Shown here piece by piece: positions 21,165 to 33,851 of a stretch of DNA of 64,000 nt (its first letter is position 1; each line of letters begins with the position of its first letter). The notes beneath the pieces were generated by a model, which saw only the letters and a list, made by a program, of their open reading frames with translations, did not search any database and was not told the DNA's origin. This stretch comes from Nemophila menziesii (taxonomy: Eukaryota > Streptophyta > Magnoliopsida > Boraginales > Hydrophyllaceae): contig JARWIR010000003.1 of NCBI GenBank assembly GCA_029959085.1, forward strand, positions 29,651,505 to 29,715,504, written 5' to 3'. Made by a program: the position numbers and the translations under genes.

Positions 21165-22262
21165 TCAAAATACACATGATGATTTCCAAAACATAAAACC
21201 AAAATTCAAAGTACCACTGACATAGGCCACAATATGCTTAAGAACAAAACAATGCTCAAGCCCAGGATTAGACGTATACCTACTGAGCAAAGATAGGTCT
21301 GGCCGAGTACTAATCATAACATACAATAAGTAACCAATCACTTCAGCATAAGGGACATAGTTCATTTTTATAATCTCTGACTGAGACTTGGGGTAAAGCT
21401 GCTTAGACAAGATAGTATGACCAGCCAAGGGAGTCAAAACATATTTGCAGTTCAAACTACCAAATTTAGAAACAACCATTTTCAAATAAGGGTCCTGATG
21501 TAATTTAACATGCAATTCTTCCTATCTCTACTAATTATCATGCCAAGGATCCTACTAGCCTCACCTAAGTCTTTCATTTCAAACATCTTACTCAAAGATT
21601 GTTTCAAGGCTTTTATATCATGGCAAGATTTACTAATTAACAACATGTCATCAACATAAAATAGCACATACACATTGGAAGATTGATTCAATAAGAAATA
21701 TAAGCAGGCATCATATTCAAATCTCATAAAGCCAAGTTCAAGCATGAAAGAATCAAATATTTTATACCACTGTCTAGGAGATTGTTTTAACCCATACAAA
21801 GATTTCTTAAGTAAGCATACATGATCAGGAAAAATTTTATCCACAAAACCCTCAGTTTGTCTCATTCAAATTGTTTCATCTAATCCATTTTGTCAAATTC
21901 AAGATCAAAACAAGCATCATAAGCTAACATACACCTAATTGTTTTGAATTTAACTACTGGAGAGAAAATATAATTATAATCTATTTTTCCCTTTGAGTAT
22001 ATCCTTTAGCTGCATCTTTATATCTAGGGGGATCATGCTCAGTTACACCCTCATTAAGTTTGTATAGCCATCTACACTCAATAATATTTTGATTCTCCGG
22101 TAGCTTAACTAAAATCCAAGTATCATTCATTTTCAAAGAATTCATCTCCTCAAGCAGAGAATCATACAATTTTCCATACTCAGTAGATTCAAGAGCATCT
22201 AAATAGGAAGATGGTTCAGAACTTTTTACCTCAACAACTGCACTTAGTGCAATATACACCAA
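21165..22262 (-). pseudogene. Copia-1 reverse transcriptase remnant
   Basis: Three pieces. 21981-22262 has the N-terminal part (ECRWLYKLNEG). 21482-21865 has KKSLYGLKQSPRQWYK and the YVDD catalytic box with MKDLGEASRILGM. 21165-21515 has the end of the domain (YAEVIGYLLYVMISTRPDLSL). Part of the palm and finger region between 21865 and 21981 is damaged. Frames change between pieces. Confidence 0.85.
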
Positions 22263-22516
22263 ATCAACATAGGAATACCTTAAAGGACCAGTTATATTTA
22301 TCCTTTGTCTATCTCTGGTAAACTGATAATCATGAAGCTTCCCTACTTATGACTCACTGAGTTGTACTGGTTGTTCACTTCCCCAGGTTCATTGACATCA
22401 TCAGGTTGACTAGTTTGTGTTACATCCTCAGGGTCACCAGTTGGATTTGCATTCAAATGATCAGCTACAGTTTGGGGCTCCACCCTAAGCTCTAATCCCA
22501 CTGTTTGACTTAATGG

Positions 22517-23492
22517 TTAAGGATGAGCATCATTACCTTCAACATCATGAACTTTACAAGGAAAAGTTAGTTCATCAAAGATTACATCACTACTACAGAT
22601 AATTTTGATGCCTCTAGCATCTCTTTCCCATAACATGTAACCCTTAACACCATGTTGTTGTTGATAACCTAACATAATGCATTTAATGGACCTAGGGTCC
22701 AGCTTCCCATCCTTAGTATGGGCATAAGCAGCACAACAAAACACTCGCAAATGTTGCAAATTTGGTTTAGACGCTTTCCAAACCTCCAAGGAAGTTTTAA
22801 ACTGAAGTGTCCTATTTGGACTCATGTTTACCAAATAAGTTACATCATACAAAGACTCACCCCAAAAAAAATTTGGTAACCTAGATGTAAAGATCATGCA
22901 CCTTACCTTTTCAAGTAAAGTCCTATTCATTATTTCTGCAACCCCATTCTGCTAGGGTGTATGCCTAACAGTTTTGTGCCTAAGTATGCCATTTTCTTTA
23001 CAGTGTGAATCAAATTCCACATTACAAAATTCTAGGCCTTTATTAGTTCTAAGGACTTTTAGAACCAAGCTAGTTTGTTTTTATTGTAAAGATTTCCATT
23101 CTTTAATTATAAAGAAAGATTAGTCTTTAATTTTAACAAGAATGTCCAAACATTTCTACTGTAATCATCCTTAAGGGACAAAAAATATTTAGAATTTCCA
23201 TGGGCATCTACTTTCTCAGGCCCCAAAGATCAGTATTCACATATTTTAAACACTTTTGGGACTTATGAAACCCTGGGAAAAACTTCATCCTATGTTGGTT
23301 ACCCAAAACACAAGTCTCACAAAAAGTTAGGGTACTTACAATATCTTTGCCAAACATACCTTGCTTGTTTAGCACAGTGATCCCTTGGAGACTCATGCGC
23401 CCTAACCTCAAATGCCATTTCACAGTAGCATCATGAGATGAATTTTTAGTAACATGTTTTGTGCAAGCAGATAAGTGAGAACCATCTAACAC
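22517..23492 (-). pseudogene. Copia-1 GAG-pre-integrase and integrase remnant
   Basis: 23208-23492 carries the zinc-binding region: WHLRLGRMS (second His replaced by Arg), then CETCVLG. 22517-22930 gives the downstream integrase segment (NRTLLEKVRCMIFTSRLPNFFWGE, then KCIMLGY). The catalytic Asp region between 22930 and 23208 is fragmented by stops. The enzyme would insert cDNA; this copy cannot. Confidence 0.82.
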
Positions 23493-23917
23493 ATAGAGGC
23501 CATCAACTTTATACCAGTCAAGAGAAACTTAGAGTTATTATAAACATGAAAAATACCATTCTCAACTTTAGATACACAACCTAAATCATCTAAAGCACCC
23601 ATATAAATTAAATTTCTTTTCAGTTCAGGGATAAACCTAATATTAGTCAGAATAATTCGTTTACCATGATTCAATTTCAAATTAATTTTGTCTATGCCTT
23701 TAACAACACAAGTATGACCATGGCCCATATATACAGATTCATAGCAAGTGTCAATAAGGTCATGAAATAGTTCAACACTGGGGCACATATGAAAGGTACA
23801 ACCAGAATCAAGAATCCAACTATCACCATTAGACACCCTAGCAACAGTCAGTACTTCATATACATCATCTACACTAGGCATGCATGCAACATTAGATTTA
23901 TTATTCACGTAATTCAA
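23486..23917 (-). pseudogene. Copia-1 protease region
   Basis: 143 residues with SWILDSGCTFHMCPS, the copia protease active-site motif DSG, and downstream RFIPELKRNLIYMGALDDLG, as in many plant copia polyproteins. The catalytic aspartate is kept here, whereas the duplicate at 43125-43556 has lost it. Confidence 0.85.
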
Positions 23918-24163
23918 TTTGTTTTTGAATTTAAAATTATTTTTCTTTGAGTTTCCAACCTTCCCAGAATGAAAACATTTCTAGGTTTCTTTACCTTTAA
24001 TGTTTTTCTTATTTATTATATCCTTAAGAGGCTCAGGGATCAAGGCAGACTCAGTTCTTTTTACAAACATATTTTCACCAGTTTTTTTAAGAGACTTAAG
24101 TTCATTTTCTCTAGTTCTTAAAGCAGTCACTACTCGATCATATTCAGGAATAGATGTAGCATA

Positions 24164-24657
24164 TTAAAATACATCCTTAACAACTTGGAAAGAATCAGGA
24201 GTAGTTTTTAACAGAATCATGCATTTACTAGTATCATCTAATGCCATAGAAGTACACTTAAGCACAAGACACATCTTAGCGAACTCATCTAGGTTTTCAT
24301 CAATAGAATTAGAACCATCCATTTTATGGTTAAACAAAGAACCTTTCAAGAAAGAAAGATTAGGGACAGACTTAGTAGAATAAAGATATTCGAGTTTACC
24401 CCACAACTCAAAAGCTGTCTCAACACCATCTACCTGTCGTATCACAAAGTCAGATATATTCAAGAAGAGGATGGTATATGCTTCTTCATTAATTGATTCT
24501 TCATTCTCGATATCGCCTTCATGCCATTCTTTAATGTCCGCTACTAACGCACTTCCTACCTAATGATGAGATAACAAGACTTTCATCCTTTTTTGCCAAA
24601 CACCAAAATCCATTTCCCATCGAATACCGATATATCAATACGAGTTGAAGTCATCAT
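24164..24657 (-). pseudogene. Copia-1 gag remnant
   Basis: The start near 24655 (MTSTRIDISVFDGK) shifts frame within about 20 codons. It then continues as AFELWGKLEYLYSTKSVPNLSFLKGSLFNHKM and IDENLDEFAKM, which matches the copia gag (UBN2 / Retrotran_gag_2) domain. A stop follows at 24164. The zinc-knuckle part downstream is not clear. Confidence 0.8.
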
Positions 24658-24850
24658 TGTAGGGTATTAATCAAGAGAACCAAGATATAGAGAGACGTAA
24701 ACCGCTTTTAAACAACCAAAAAACATGTGATTTGATTTTGGAAACCCTAAGATCTCCAAGAAACCAAAAATTCCCGATAAACCCTAATTTATAAAAGACC
24801 CAGATCTGAAAGACCTAATAACGTTTTAAACGAATCGAAAACGATTTTAG

Positions 24851-24865
24851 TAAGTCCTGATACCA
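24851..24865 (-). promoter_or_regulatory. Copia-1 primer binding site
   Basis: The minus strand reads TGGTATCAGGACTTA next to the 5' LTR. It resembles the initiator tRNA-Met primer site TGGTATCAGAGC used by most plant copia elements. Confidence 0.75.
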
Positions 24866-24866
24866 T

Positions 24867-25594
<728 letters not shown>

Positions 25595-27639
25595 ACACAT
25601 ACCTATAGATTACATAGTTTATCCACTTATAAACAATATATACATTAGATACATTATGGTTTTGTTTTGTGTATACCCAGTGCTCAATTAGTATCTATCA
25701 TTTCTGAAGAATATAGATCTAAAGTTTCATTGCTTGGAGTATTACTATCACAAAATAAAAAAAATTGGAAGAGGATATTAGTATTGAAAGACAGTGGTGA
25801 AACTTATCATAATAGAGAAGACAATGATGAAAAAAGAAAAAACCTAAAAATAGGAGACTGAATTTGTCACAAATTATAGATATAATGGATCATACAATTA
25901 TTTATCCATAATTAAAAGATATGATGTATTTAGAATTTTGGAAATACATATAAACCAAAATCGTATTTGTATCATATAGTATGAAATCTTCTCTCCTATA
26001 TTTATTTATTTATTATGGCGATCAACGTTTGGCAATCACTTTGATGGGTAGGTTCTATAGATCACATAATGATTAGGTATTTAATTGGTAATTTCTTGAT
26101 TTTTACTATAGCATAGATTGTGGTAGGAGATATATGTGATACTTATTAGATATAATTGTCTAGGGTTTATTGAATGTAAGGTTTTCAAATATAGAGCCTT
26201 TACCATTAAAAATGAATATGTGTATTCGAACGTTCTAATAGATAACGATTTTTTTTTCAAGTGCATATGATTTGAAGACAAGGTTAGTAATAATGATGCT
26301 TTCAATTTCAAAATGGAATCGTATACAATATATTTCCTTTGTCATTAAAGGTTTCACAATTAATGAATTAGGGTTCAGAAATCTTATTAGTATATTTCCT
26401 TGTCAATGAAGGTTTTTCGATCAATGAAATAGGGCTTAGAAATCTCAAAGTATTTATTATCGATATTATTATCCTTAAAAGAGAAGATATTAAGGGTTTT
26501 GCCTGACCTTAATATTTATCTACAAAATCTTTCATATAGAATTTATTGAGTCTATCCAATACAAGATTGATAAGTTACTTGGTGATTAAGATAGCATGTT
26601 TACTTGTGTTAACAAAATCTGGTTGTGATTTGGGATATGGGATAATGTAATGATAGATTGTGTTCTCGACTAGGTTTATTATTTAGTAAGTTTGGTACTG
26701 TAATAGTTTATATTTGTTACCATAGTTGTTCGATACTCGTGGTGGTATGATTATCCACAATAAGTGTGAGATGAAAATATTAATCGTTGGGTTAAATTTG
26801 CTTGTATTGGTAAATCAATTTTGGAGTTCTAAGTAATTTTAAGAAATCACGAGATCCACACAACCCAACATTAATTATGGTTTCATACTTTTCTCTACTC
26901 TACACATATCGTGATACCATATTGATGTTTATTCACTCATGTTAGATGTATATGAAGCTTACAATTATACATTATACTATCCCTAAAGACCCACACCCGT
27001 CCCTTTTCAAACATTCACATATTCAGTCTTCATTAGTTGGATGTTCTTATAATACACTAAAGTTGTTGTTCAAGCAAAACATATTGATGGCTTGAACAAC
27101 AACTTTAGTGTGGATATCTAGGACATAGTCAAAGTCATCGTGAAACACTAATTCTAATCTAATATGGCAATACTGAAGAAACGATTTACATGATAAAACC
27201 ATAATGGATTTAGACTAACACCTCAAATCACTTATCATGTAACGTGAACAAGTTTATTTATGTTTAGAAACAAGTTTTGGGCAGTGTTAAAGAAATTAAA
27301 TCAAGTTGTGAGTGAGTACATGTTTAAGGAAAAAAATTTGACATATGTGATTACCTCAAGTCTAATGGGAGAAACTTAATCATCCTTGTCTTATACATTT
27401 TTTAGTAATCTATTGGATGAAACCAAGAGAACTCTATCACAAAATTTGACATGAAAAACCTTTTCAGACACACCCTTTGTTCTTATAATTCAAATTGATA
27501 AGGACCAAAATTAAAGGAATCTTGGTTTCTCACATTTGATAAATACTCTAAATTTATGTGATGCTCTATTATAAAGACAAATTAAAAACACCATTATATC
27601 ACGAATATAAGTTTGATCGATTTTGATCCCATGTCTGAG
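25595..27639. other. Non-coding flank shared with 61450-63700
   Basis: No gene is visible. Most of it aligns closely with 61450-63700, and 25720-26220 also aligns with 41390-41915. A partly duplicated stretch of about 60-70 bp lies at 26335-26455 (TATATTTCCTTGTCAATGAA and variant). The compared copies differ at 27054-27111, where this one carries a perfect hairpin. Confidence 0.6.
27054..27111. repeat. Perfect 22-bp hairpin replacing sequence present in the duplicate
   Basis: ACACTAAAGTTGTTGTTCAA starts the left arm (27054-27075). Its exact inverse is at 27090-27111, with a 14-bp loop. The duplicate at 62930-63190 has the left arm once, followed by about 220 bp that are missing here. Confidence 0.95.
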
Positions 27640-28240
27640 CTTAGAGATGGAAGAAAGGAAGAAGATACCACACTCGCCAGTCATTATGAGTTTCATGTAC
27701 GCCCAAGTCTGTTTATGTCTAGGCATAACATCTGTCATTGGCATGCTAGCCCGGTATATTAGCAAACCTGAAGTTTCACTCATGAAGGTTGTTAAAAGAG
27801 TGACGAGTTACTTAAAGATGAACAAGACTACAAGTTTACTTATAAAATTATGTTCAAAGTGAAGTTAATAATTTACACGATTTTAGATCATGTCGTATGG
27901 TTGAGTAACTTCTTCACAAATATAGATCCCAATGGGAAAGTATTGCCCTGCATGGAAATGCCATGTGATATGTTGTGACGACAAAGCAACAAATTTAATT
28001 TAAATAAATGATAAGAATTTATCAAAGTCAAAGCACATTGAAGTCAAATATCTTTCCGTGAACAGAGTGTATAAAATTGACATATAGAAATAAAGCATGT
28101 ACAAATGGAGTTCAATCTCGTCGCTTTACTCACCAATGTTTTACCTACATCTACTTTTAAGTGCTTAATAGCAAATATGGGATTCCAACAAAAATGGTTG
28201 GTGCAGAATCTACGGAGAGCTACATACATTTTATCTAATA
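27640..28240 (+). pseudogene. Remnant of a plus-strand copia pol (RT end and RNase H)
   Basis: Weak but ordered matches to copia pol: MSFMYAQVCLCLGITSVIGML...ARYISKPEVSLMKVVKRVTSYLK (the end of reverse transcriptase and its link to RNase H), then NLSKSKHIEVKY and, near 28110-28185, a LLTNVLPTSTF segment like the ADxLTKxLP end of RNase H. Frames change and stops are frequent. It is repeated at 63700-64000. Confidence 0.65.
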
Positions 28241-28681
28241 ATTTTGATTATCAATTATAACCTTACTGAATATATCAGTGACCTATGTACAAGCATTTGT
28301 ATTCCAATGCTTGTTTAAGGACTTAGATTTCTCTTAATACATATAAATTCCGATTTATTTCATCGGTAATGTAATGAAGGTTGTTTCATGGAATCATGGT
28401 AACCTATATTTATTGTATTACATACTAGGGAGTATGAGTGTTCATAAATCTGCACGGCTCGCAAAACCGCACAAAACTGGACCAATATACACGTATTTTT
28501 TAGTGGGCCAATAATATTTTGTGGGTTAGGTCAGGTCCTTAGTTATGGACGAGCGCACAAGCTACCGATATTGGGCCCGACTCAAATAAATCGTCATTTA
28601 GTGGATTTTTTTATAACTTATGTGATATATATTATATACACACAATAGACACAGATACACGACTTCTTATAAGAAATGTAG

Positions 28682-28683
<2 letters not shown>
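28241..28683. other. Intergenic, no gene seen
   Basis: AT-rich. 28440-28620 is locally GC-richer (GCACGGCTCGC, GGGCCCGACTC) and may be an old repeat, but I cannot name it. Confidence 0.4.

Positions 28684-28726
<43 letters not shown>
28684..28726. repeat. (CT)n microsatellite
   Basis: Uninterrupted TC dinucleotides for 43 bp. Confidence 0.98.
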
Positions 28727-28729
<3 letters not shown>

Positions 28730-28806
28730 GTACACTAAAAACCTTAACCCTGGCTCTACACCTTACACACATTTATTCAATCTCATATTCTATCTCTTTA
28801 TATCAA

Positions 28807-30298
28807 TGATGTCTCTCTATTTGTGATAAATTAATCTATACTGGAGACATCATTTTAGGGTTATTTAGTTATTAATTTCGAGATTTTCCCTATTTATTTA
28901 TGCTTTACACTTTCTTGTCTAGTTTTAAGTGTTTTATTATTTTATGATCTTTTGTGCGTAATTGTGTGTTATTTGTATATCACTTAGATATATGGAAGCG
29001 ATTATACCTATGGGAATTAATTTGCAAAGGAAAAGTAAAGGAAAATCCTTAGCCAAAGTAAATAAGGAAGAGTTTGGATATATTTGGAATGTAAAGAAGC
29101 TGCCAAAACTGCATATACGTCCACTATTTAATTTACTGTAGAAAAAAGGTCTAGAATTATATAGATGTTCTTATATAAGAAGCTATATTTTTTCAACGCG
29201 GTCGTTTCCATATAAAGAACGTAAAAAAAGGATAAGTAACAAGGAGATATGACCAAAACAGTATATGTTATGGTATATTCCTACCTACAAGTTAGAAATT
29301 GGATTTTGGTAAGATCCGGACTCTTTAACTTGGGGATTACTCCTAATTTCGACCAAGGGCCTATATATACTCATTCCTACCCTAGAAAACTCATTGTTGG
29401 TCAGTCTTTAAACCAAGAGGAAGCTTACATAAATAGGAGAGAAGATCAAAAGGAGTTGGACAACCAATCATGTCTCTCTAATCTTTCAAATTTGTAATTT
29501 TTTTCTTTTCTTTTTCTAGTACGAACTAATTCTATTTTAACTTGAGATTAGCATATAGGTATCAACCCTAGACTTGTTTTATATCTATTTTAATTCAGGA
29601 TGTTAGCATTTAATTGACATTAGTGTTTTATTCTCTGCTTTTATGTGTTTTGATTTATTGTCTGTAGTTTTTACGAAGGAGAACATATAGGATTACCATA
29701 GTAGTTCAATGGTCAGCCAGAAGGGGTGTCTAATTATTGAAACACCACATAATTGTCTAGTGTGCGGTAGTGATCCGGAAGGGCTTGCCTAAATAAATAG
29801 TTACTAAGGTTTGAGATTAACCACTGATCATTGCGAAGGGTCCCCTTACCCAAGTCCCCTGGTAATTGTTAGGTCACCACCCAAGTCCATTCGGAAGGGA
29901 GTTAGGAGGAATATAGAATCCTGTCTATTGCATATTACACAATTCTCCCTTACATAAATAGGTTATAACAAGGCTGGTGGGGATTACTTGCTAGTTCTCG
30001 AGCTAAACTGTCATACTATCTTCTTCTTTTTATTTATTTTCATGTCTTTATTTTATTTAGTTAATTGTTTATAGTCTTAAAACCAAACAAATATTTCCAA
30101 GTCTTTTATTTTCAGCGTATTATTCTTCTAGTTTTTTATTTTCACTTTATGTTGCATAAGGTCTTCCTGACTTTCGTAACGAATTCTACTTATCATTAAG
30201 ACTTGCGTACGACCTGTGGTACTTGCAGTGAGTACCTTGTTTAGGTTAGGGGTGTTATTTTCATCTTTATTCATCCTTAAATAATCACGCCCTAACCA
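28807..30298 (+). repeat. Probable solo LTR of the gypsy family
   Basis: 1492 bp from TGATGTCTCTC to CGCCCTAACCA. It shares the family landmarks: AGACATCATTTTAGGG near the start and GGTACTTGCAGTGAGTACC near the end. No primer site follows. The flanking 5-mers (ATCAA and ACAAC) do not match, so either the duplication has decayed or one end is misplaced. Confidence 0.8.
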
Positions 30299-30599
30299 AC
30301 AACAATCACCTTCTTTATACTTCACATTAAATGGAATTAACCGACAAATATGGTTCACAATTATGAAGGATGTTTTAGCTCTGATAGTTGTAAAGTCTGG
30401 TTATCTTCATACCGTGGGTAAACGACAAATTCGATCCTAGTCATTTGGAGACCCCGGAAAAAAAAATTAATTGGGCCCAAGGATGTCTAATCTAGGTAAA
30501 TTTTGAAGGTGCAATTTTTTTAATGAAACCTAATGTTTTCAATTTAAATAGTGCATATTTAATGATGAATATGATATTTATGCAAAATAATAAATATAC
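30299..30599. other. Spacer between two LTRs, nothing recognised
   Basis: AT-rich, with no ORF or repeat I can name. Confidence 0.4.
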
Positions 30600-32092
30600 T
30601 GATGTCTCAATTTATGTGATAGATTCATCTAGTTACAAGACATCATTTTAGGGTTATATTATGTTTCTGTGAGGTATTATTACCTATATTTTGATAGTTT
30701 CTCATTTCTTGTCTAGGTTTAAAGAATTGTTACTCTTAGAACTATTTGTGTGTAATTTGTGTAAATGTGCAGCACTTGGGTACTTTGGAAATATTACATC
30801 CCAAATAAGTATAATAAGTCAAGAAAGGATCAAGGGGTTAAAGGACCACGAAGCAACTTTTGAAAAGTAAATGCACATGCTAGTCAAATTTAGAAATCAA
30901 CTTGTTGGTGTCACTACGTGAAATTGATGAAGATTATGGAGGACCCCTTTGATTTATATATATTAATTGGAGTCAGGAGCCCATAGAAACTAACAACTCA
31001 TGATTTGGAGCTGAATTGAAGAAGTTATTAAAGTTGCGGCTAACGCGGTTAAAACTAGTCCACTCGTCATGGAAAACGTCTCCATAAAACATTTTAAACC
31101 CTTTAAATATCTAAACTAAGTTAAGGAAAAGGTTAACAATCCTTGTTCCAGAATTAAGAGAAGACAAGAGAGAAAACGTCTTGTGAGGAGAAGAAATAAA
31201 AGCTAGAGCTCTATAACACCACTTTTACACTATTCCACCTCTATCATTAGGTTAATTAGCATTAGTTTATTGTATTAAAAACGATTTTAATCTATTTACT
31301 ATTTAGTTTTATTTCTTTAGTTATGCACTAAATTCTCTTAGCTTGAGTTTTCAATTATGTATGAACCTTGAATACTTTGTTGATGTTTTTAGTTTATTCT
31401 GGAAATACTTTGATTGAATTGAGAAAATTGTTTATAGATGCATATGAATTGAATGAATTTAAGCTTTCTATAAATTTATCAACTATAAATTTATCTAAAT
31501 ATCTAAATTGTCACCTTAGCGGGGGGTCTAGGAAGAAAACTAGTTCATATTCGTACGATGTGCGGTAGTGATCCTTTCGGGCTTGGCTAGTGGGATAATC
31601 ACATATCGCCAAGTTTTTGCATAAAACAATCTCCCGTGAGGAATTCGTAAGTCAGCTTCTAAGCTACAATGGTAAAATTTAGAAGGAATTTCGAATCCTG
31701 ATTAGCATAAAAACCCAATCACCCTTATAACTTGAACCATCGACTTAGTAGGATAAGGGAATACTAGCAAACTCGAGCTAAACTGTTCTCTCATTCTCTT
31801 TAGTTTATTTACTTGAATTATTAGTTTAATTAATCTAGTTTATTATTTTCATTTTAGTTATTAATAGAATACCAAACAAAAACGATTTATTTATAATTCT
31901 GTTTCTAGTATCAACTAAATCCTCTACAGTCCTTAGGAACTTGAGCTCGACATTAATGAGTTCAGGCCTTGTGAAGACGATTCTTTTTACATACTTACTT
32001 ATATTACTTGTAAACAATCTGTACACATGGGGTAGTTACCTCTATCTAGGTATGGATTAGTTATATTTATTTTATCACCTTGGGAGACGACA
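30600..32092 (+). repeat. 5' LTR of a second gypsy-family element
   Basis: 1493 bp, TGATGTCTCAA...GAGACGACA. A degraded primer binding site follows five bases later, so unlike the solo LTRs this one keeps part of its internal region. Confidence 0.85.
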
Positions 32093-32097
32093 AGTTT

Positions 32098-32116
32098 TGG
32101 GCACTGCTACCGGGGA
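32098..32116 (+). promoter_or_regulatory. Degraded gypsy primer binding site
   Basis: TGGGCACTGCTACCGGGGA, a mutated form of the tRNA-Asp-type site seen at 3499-3515. Confidence 0.75.
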
Positions 32117-32394
32117 CCAGTTCGATAATTATGGTAGTTTTGCTTAGTGTATTAGAGTTAGTTTTTTTTTTCTATTTTATGCTTGTTTTTTTGTTCATTT
32201 ATAAATTCTTAGGTTTGGTGTATGCTCTCGAATCTTGAGAAGTTACTTAAAGCTCAAAGGAGACTAGAAAGAGTGAAAAAAAAGCAAGAAGCTTTGGGGA
32301 AAGTTGTTGCACCAGTGAATTTAGACTCTGATGTCATTACTTTCAATCGATGAAGATTCTGAGGATAACCTTGGTTTCTAGATATTACTTTGGT
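32117..32394 (+). pseudogene. Short gypsy internal remnant (start of gag)
   Basis: An ATG at about 32222 opens a basic, lysine-rich segment (LEKLLKAQRRLERVKKKQEAL) that stops after about 45 codons. It follows the LTR and primer site in the expected order, but no gag domain is visible. The rest of the element is deleted. Confidence 0.5.
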
Positions 32395-32985
32395 TTCTCG
32401 GTTGGATTTGGTCATTTGAAAGAGGCCCACAACCCATAATCATTGAAAATATTTTTGGGTTGGATTTGGTCGTTTAAAAAAAGTGTACAACCTATAAAAT
32501 TTGAAGTATGTGTATTAATATAATTGGTGTAGGATTATCCAATATTGGATGGAAGAATTTCCAATATTTTTAACCATTTAAATAACAAAAATCAAGTGTT
32601 AGACAAGGGTTACCAATCATCATTTTCAAAATTAAGAGAAGAGAAGAGAGAGAGAGAGAGAAACACTTGGAAAGAGAAGAAAAACCCTCCTACACCACTT
32701 TTACAACATTCCACCTCTAGGGTAATTAACATTAACTTAGTGTCTTAAACAAGATTCTAATCCTTTTACTATTTAGTTTTATTTCTTTAGTTATGGACTA
32801 AATTCTCTTAGATTGAATTTGAAATTATATATGAATCTTAAATGCTTTATTGATATTTTTGTGTTATTTGAGTATCAATTTTAATTGAATTGGAAAAATT
32901 GTTTATACATGCATATAAATTGAATGACTTTAAGCTTTCTAAAAATTTATCAACTATAGATTGACCTAAATATCTAAACGGTTAC
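32395..32985 (+). repeat. Gypsy LTR fragment upstream of RING copy B
   Basis: Homologous to 14050-14500, from GTTGGATTTGGT through TTTAACCATTTAAAT and ACTATTTAGTTTTAT to CTAAATATCTAAACGG. It is interrupted near 32495-32555 by part of the palindrome-ended element described at 35887-36051. Confidence 0.7.
32496..32555 (-). mobile_element. Fragment of the palindrome-ended element
   Basis: About 60 bp equal to the left end of 35887-36051, inverted. It includes the terminal motif ATCCAATATTGGATGGAAG and the ATTAATATAATTGGTGTAGG stretch. The other end is not found nearby. Confidence 0.75.
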
Positions 32986-33463
32986 GAGATTTAAAAACCA
33001 AAGTGGTTTATATACTATAATTCTTTGATTTTTTTGGTAACCATAGTCGGGCAATTTATTCTTTTTGAATAATCAAGCGGGTAGGTTATAAAATTTGAAA
33101 TTTCAAATCCCAAATTTGTTACCTTTTCAAAAGTTTCAATTTTTTATTATTTTGCATTTGGGAAACATAATTTTTGGGTTTTAATCTATAATCTTGCTTT
33201 CATTTCTGATTATAAATATATATTGAATTTTCTATTTCGTTACTCTTAGATCGAACTTAATTTGTTACTTTGAATTTGCTTATTTAACTGTATACTCAAT
33301 TTCAATTGCACCACTATTACATCCATTTTTTGATAATTAGAATTAATTTAGTCTCTGTATTGTTTATTTAATCTCTTTGGGCTAATGATCGTGTAATTGG
33401 GATTTGTTTTTGGTTTTCTAGGTGTGGAATTAGTTGAAAAGGGCAGCGTTTCGTGTTTCCGAT
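32986..33463 (+). other. Upstream region of RING copy B
   Basis: Non-coding, homologous to 14501-14993. It includes a probable leader intron ending at TTTCTAG|GTGTG about 45 bp before the ATG. A truncated LTR lies just upstream and could supply promoter sequence, but this is not shown. Confidence 0.45.
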
Positions 33464-33851
33464 ATGAGCACTCAGGAGACTAGCAGCTCTGTGGTAATTA
33501 ACCTGGAGGGTAGTGGAAGTAGCAGTTCTGTGGTAATTAATTAATCAGTTATATTTCATGATTCACATCTTCTCTATTTATTTATTCCAATCAGATTTTT
33601 ATATTTAATGACAGAGAGAGAATGTTGTTCAGAGTGTGGCACCACCACCACCACCACCAGTGAAGGAGCCTACTTTTAACTGTCCAGTTTGCTTGAGCCC
33701 ATTTGTTGAGGCTGTTTCGACCAAATGTGGTCACATTTTCTGTAAGGGTTGTATCCAAGCTGCTATATCTGCTCAACACAAATGTCCTACTTGTAGGAAA
33801 AGGATTACTATGAGGGGGGTTATCAGGGTTTACCTTCCTACTGCTACATAA
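33464..33851 (+). CDS. Small RING-HC finger protein (copy B, intact)
   Basis: Two exons, 33464-33532 and 33615-33851, joined by a GT-AG intron (GTG|GTAATT, GACAG|AGAGAG) in the same phase, give a 101-residue protein. Residues 1-23 are serine-rich (MSTQETSSSVV, GSGSSSS). Residues 32-38 are a proline run. The C3HC4 RING has ligands Cys46, Cys49, Cys61, His63, Cys66, Cys69, Cys80 and Cys83. The tail RGVIRVYLPTA resembles plant RNF4-type RING proteins. The likely role is an E3 ubiquitin ligase. Compared with copy A it lacks most of exon 1, all of exon 2 and the start of exon 3, so its substrate-binding N-terminus is missing. It may be expressed or a silent remnant; all zinc ligands are kept. Confidence 0.75.

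Noticed and set aside
28807..32092. A single gypsy element bounded by the LTRs at 28807 and 30600
   Set aside because: Only 300 bp lie between them with no gag or pol. The first has no primer site after it and the second does, so they are separate LTR remnants in the same orientation.
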